Positions 22,853-25,112 of a stretch of 25,112 nt of DNA are shown here, piece by piece. Positions within the stretch are counted from its first letter, which is position 1. The number at the start of each line of letters is the position of its first letter. The notes beneath the pieces are model-generated. The model saw only the letters and a program-made list of their open reading frames with translations, made no database searches and had not been told where the DNA came from. The stretch is from contig WRKD01000220.1 in the NCBI GenBank assembly GCA_009778255.1, forward strand, positions 1-25,112, in the 5' to 3' direction. This stretch comes from Bacillota bacterium. Lineage in GTDB: Bacteria > Bacillota > Dehalobacteriia > UBA4068. Made by a program: the position numbers and the translations under genes.

Positions 22853-23494
22853 ATGCCAATAGATAAATCCTTGTATCGTGAGTTTTCCTCAAAGGAAGAC
22901 GCTGAATTATGGGGTAAAAAACACTATGGTGAATGGGCAGATGCCTATAAAGAAAATATGCTTATGCTAAAAAAGATTTTCAACTCCTATACCTGGGACG
23001 TAGTGGAACTATATTGTGGTTTTAATTATTGGCAAATGAATTCGATACTGCGAGAGACACCAGACGCCCGTATTTTTTCAAAAGATGTTTTCAAGCCTAT
23101 GATTGAAGTATTAGCAGTTATAATCTCTTGGGCTCCAAGAGTTCCGGAAAATATCGTTGTCTACCGGGGTGTAGCAGATCTTTTCGTAAAAAAGTTGTAT
23201 GATGCACGTAAAAAGAATTGGTGGGCAGCGGAAGAAGGATTTTTGAGCACAAGCCTATGCAAGATAATTGAAATGGATCATGGCTATGATGCGTTACTGC
23301 GAATTTATTTGCCAAAAGGCGTGCCGGGAGCATATGTACCTTGTGTTACCGGAAGAGCGGAACATGAGTTGCTGATGCCCCCTGACAGCGGTATGAGGCT
23401 TATTGATGATAAACCTTTTATTCTGTATAAAATATGTAGAGAAAAAATCAACGGCTATCCAGTATACGACTGTGAACTGACTTATATGATTTAA
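22853..23494 (+). CDS. ADP-ribosyltransferase (R-S-E class, PF03496-like)
   Basis: 213 aa. The three signature parts are present in order: VYRG with R105, the STS motif in GFLSTSL (132-134), and the catalytic ExE as E170-H171-E172 followed by LLMPPDSGMRLI. This matches the ADP-ribosyltransferase exoenzyme family, which moves ADP-ribose from NAD+ to protein targets, usually arginine when ExE is present. There is no signal peptide or transmembrane segment, so it probably acts inside the producing cell or is delivered by another route. AGGGGG lies eight bases before the ATG. No recognised antitoxin or immunity gene adjoins it; the divergent regulator and the downstream membrane protein are the candidates. 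Confidence 0.85.
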   Translation: MPIDKSLYREFSSKEDAELWGKKHYGEWADAYKENMLMLKKIFNSYTWDVVELYCGFNYWQMNSILRETPDARIFSKDVFKPMIEVLAVIISWAPRVPENIVVYRGVADLFVKKLYDARKKNWWAAEEGFLSTSLCKIIEMDHGYDALLRIYLPKGVPGAYVPCVTGRAEHELLMPPDSGMRLIDDKPFILYKICREKINGYPVYDCELTYMI

Positions 23495-23564
23495 CCTTTA
23501 CGGCCAAGATTGACTTAATTGTACCGCTTTAAACTGCTACATCCGTAATGGCGGCAAAGCATAT

Positions 23565-23593
23565 TTGGCATCTTTTTCTGGTTATGCTACAAT
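23565..23593 (+). promoter_or_regulatory. promoter of the structured leader RNA
   Basis: TTGGCA (23565-23570) and TACAAT (23588-23593) are spaced 17 bases apart with TGC as an extended -10. The start would fall at 23599-23601, exactly at the base of the structured RNA. Confidence 0.75.
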
Positions 23594-23599
23594 TTAGGA

Positions 23600-23711
23600 G
23601 TCCAAATCAGTTATAACGTTCTCTTTAAGTCGAAGAAAAGGGCACCTTGCTCGAAGCGACGACTTGAAAGAGTTATAGCTGGTTTGGACACCAAGAGCAG
23701 GTGTCCTTTTT
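23600..23711 (+). ncRNA. structured leader or small RNA with terminator (candidate attenuator)
   Basis: The RNA folds into one long rod. A basal stem joins 23600-23606 (GTCCAAA) and 23683-23689 (TTTGGAC); a second stem joins 23608-23617 and 23672-23681 over 10 bp with one G-U; a third joins 23622-23632 with 23660-23671, with a bulged G. The apical loop (23633-23659) contains GGGCACCTTGCTC (23640-23652), which can pair with the loop and 3' arm of the following terminator (23695-23706) with one G-U and one bulge. The 3' strand of the basal stem shares GGAC with the terminator's 5' arm. So three structures compete. The RNA could be a cis attenuator of the gene at 23737 or a separate small RNA. 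No known riboswitch class recognised. Confidence 0.65.
23686..23711 (+). terminator. intrinsic terminator at the end of the leader RNA
   Basis: GGACACC (23686-23692) and GGTGTCC (23700-23706) pair over 7 bp with loop AAGAGCA and are followed by TTTTT. It lies 26 bases before the membrane-protein start, so that gene is expressed from this promoter only by read-through or antitermination. Confidence 0.85.
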
Positions 23712-23736
23712 GTTTCGGCCACCCAGAAAGGAAAAA

Positions 23737-24312
23737 ATGAATGACGATTTATCAAATAATTTTCACACGGCAAATGATACACCTAAAATAGTATACGTCA
23801 TGGAGCATAGATCATTTTTAAAGAAAGTCAGTGACAAAATCGGTGGAGCGATTTTAGTATTTTACGGAATATTATGTGTCATTCTGGGCATTTGTTTTTT
23901 GATCGTTTCGGCTACATATGCAAACTCAATAATTATTGGAGCAGCCAATTTTATTGACAGCATCTATGTTATAGCCCCGCTGATAATCGCAACAATCTTT
24001 ATTTGCGCTGCTGTTGCTATCTTTTTCAAAGGAAAAATAATCGCTAGAAACTTAGTTTTTATTGGTGTAATTTTGTGTATACTATGGACGACAGCTAATT
24101 TTTTGATAGTTGCTTTGCCACGGCCTGACGATAGCAATTTCAATTGCCTGTATGTTCCCGAAAGTTGTGACTGGTCACCGCCCTGTAGTGCGAATCAATG
24201 CCTACAAGAAGAGGCTTTTTCCCAAGCACTTAGTAATATGATACTATGCTATGTGTTTGGAGGATTGACGTTATTATTCTATCCACGTACAAAAGTGAAC
24301 GATAAGCCTTGA
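23737..24312 (+). CDS. four-TM membrane protein, unknown function
   Basis: 191 aa. After a polar N-terminus of about 35 residues, four hydrophobic segments follow (about 37-59, 73-95, 105-126 and 165-183). Between the third and fourth lies a loop with four cysteines (NCLYVPESCDWSPPCSANQC), probably outside the cell and able to form disulfides. ATG at 23737 has AAAGGA upstream; the in-frame GTG at 23701 is inside the terminator and is rejected. No family recognised. The upstream leader with terminator suggests conditional expression. It could be a sensor, an immunity protein or a membrane effector; nothing in the sequence decides. Confidence 0.7.
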   Translation: MNDDLSNNFHTANDTPKIVYVMEHRSFLKKVSDKIGGAILVFYGILCVILGICFLIVSATYANSIIIGAANFIDSIYVIAPLIIATIFICAAVAIFFKGKIIARNLVFIGVILCILWTTANFLIVALPRPDDSNFNCLYVPESCDWSPPCSANQCLQEEAFSQALSNMILCYVFGGLTLLFYPRTKVNDKP

Positions 24313-24323
24313 TTAGTGCAAAA

Positions 24324-24363
24324 AAGGAACTCTCCACAATAGATTTTTTGAAAAGAGTTCCTT
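24324..24363 (-). terminator. intrinsic terminator of the SLH gene
   Basis: AAGGAACTCT (24324-24333) and AGAGTTCCTT (24354-24363) pair over 10 bp around a 20-base loop. On the minus strand the stem runs into TTTTTT. On the plus strand there is no T-run after it, though it may still help end the membrane-protein transcript. Confidence 0.75.
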
Positions 24364-24387
24364 GGATTGATATCAACAATTAAGTTT

Positions 24388-25112
24388 TTACTTTTCCTTT
24401 ATGCTTTCTACAAACCTATGGAGCATAGCTGCTACTTCTGCCCGTGTTGCTTTACCTTGCGGATCAAACAAGTTGTATGATTTTCCGTTGATAATACCTT
24501 GTGCTGTGAGGGAATTCACTGCAATTTTTGCGTAATCGCTGACACTTGACCAGTCGGAGAATTCTTTATCGGCAATCACTCCAGATGGAACCTTATTTAT
24601 ATGCTGTTCGTAACGATAGAGAATAGCAGCTAAATCTTGCCTCGTAATAGGTAACTCTGGCGCAAATTTACCACCCCCAATGCCTGTAGCAATACCAGTT
24701 TGGTGAGCCCAGTTGACATAGGGCGCATAATAAGACGAGCCATCCATATCAGTAAAAGGTGAGTCAGAGGTAATATCCGTTAAGCCGTAAAGCCGTCCGA
24801 GCACCGTCACCATCATGGCGCGAGTCATTGGAAGGTGCGGCGAAAACTCGGTTTTGCTCGTACCCTTGAACAGGTCGTGCTCATGACCCCAGAGCACATC
24901 TTCGTAAAACCAGTCGCTTTCATTTATATCAGTAAAGGGATTGATATTCAGCCCACTAAGAGGCACGCTGGAGTCAACAATCGCGTCATTTGTTGTGGCT
25001 ACATCGCTATTCTTGGTACCGTCCGAGCCGGTAGTATTATTGGAACCACCATTATTAGAATTATTTACTATATTTTTCGCTAAAATAATATCAGAAATTT
25101 TTATCTTTACGT
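24388..25112 (-). CDS. S-layer homology (SLH) domain surface protein, C-terminal part
   Basis: The frame stays open to the right edge of the window, so only the last 240 residues are seen and no start can be given; an internal GTG at 24966 is not a convincing start. The visible part begins with a stretch that runs into a Ser/Thr/Asn/Gly-rich linker (NNSNNGGSNNTTGSDGT) and then three SLH repeats (about 58-110, 118-170 and 183-238), each with an FTD/FSD start and a TRA or TRQ motif (MTRAMM, ITRQDL, ATRAEV). Three SLH repeats usually form a unit that binds pyruvylated secondary cell-wall polymer. The upstream part, off-window, should hold the signal peptide and functional domain. Confidence 0.9.
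   Translation of the reverse strand, partial: VKIKISDIILAKNIVNNSNNGGSNNTTGSDGTKNSDVATTNDAIVDSSVPLSGLNINPFTDINESDWFYEDVLWGHEHDLFKGTSKTEFSPHLPMTRAMMVTVLGRLYGLTDITSDSPFTDMDGSSYYAPYVNWAHQTGIATGIGGGKFAPELPITRQDLAAILYRYEQHINKVPSGVIADKEFSDWSSVSDYAKIAVNSLTAQGIINGKSYNLFDPQGKATRAEVAAMLHRFVESIKEK

Noticed and set aside
23600..23711. Retron, type III antitoxin or T-box RNA
   Set aside because: There is no reverse transcriptase, no tandem repeat of an antitoxin RNA and no T-box sequence or tRNA ligase gene next to it.
24388..24966. SLH gene as a complete 192-aa protein starting at GTG 24966
   Set aside because: The same frame is open to the window edge with a linker typical of surface proteins, so the gene is partial.
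1..25112. CRISPR array
   Set aside because: No regularly spaced direct repeats with unique spacers and no cas-like genes were seen.

Overview
The window reads as a Bacillota (Firmicutes) chromosome segment carrying an integrated mobile element. The evidence for the phylum is a housekeeping block with the asp23 - amaP - DUF2273 - nusB order, gltX next to cysS, strong GGAGG ribosome binding sites, and an S-layer-homology (SLH) surface protein at the right edge. Clostridia or Negativicutes both fit; the sequence alone does not settle the class.

1-8614, host core, all on the minus strand. A promoter near 8460 drives asp23, amaP, a DUF2273 membrane protein, nusB, a TsaD/Kae1-like protein and a radical SAM protein. 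A second promoter near 4377 drives gltX, cysS and a membrane-anchored CapA-type protein. A 23-bp inverted repeat sits between asp23 and amaP. A tRNA-Leu(CAG) with its own promoter and terminator follows on the plus strand (8573-8768).

8770-19306, mobile element core, mostly one minus-strand run. In transcription order from 19306 it holds two small genes, an MT-A70 adenine methyltransferase, a two-TM protein, a VirD4/TraG-like coupling ATPase without its own TM segments, a 48-aa gene, a replication-relaxation gene broken by a +1 frameshift, an HTH/zinc-ribbon protein, four small genes typical of clostridial conjugative or mobilisable elements, and two translationally coupled serine recombinases. 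A plus-strand ribbon-helix-helix gene lies at the left end, preceded by iteron-like repeats spaced in steps of about 10 bp. No mating-pore genes are visible, so this looks like a mobilisable element or a decayed/partial ICE.

19307-24312, cargo. An 821-aa NB-ARC/TPR protein (bacterial NLR-like) is divergent from the transfer genes, with four ATTGACA repeats around its promoter. It is followed by a sigma-region-4/alpha-CTD fusion regulator (minus), an intact R-S-E ADP-ribosyltransferase (plus), and a four-TM protein. That last gene is preceded by a strong promoter, a long structured RNA and an intrinsic terminator, with competing pairings that suggest transcription attenuation. This cargo is the part most likely to be undescribed, possibly a defence or conflict module.

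24388-25112 is the C-terminal part of an SLH protein whose frame runs off the window. Element boundaries were not found by direct repeats. All family names come from reading motifs by eye; no searches were run.
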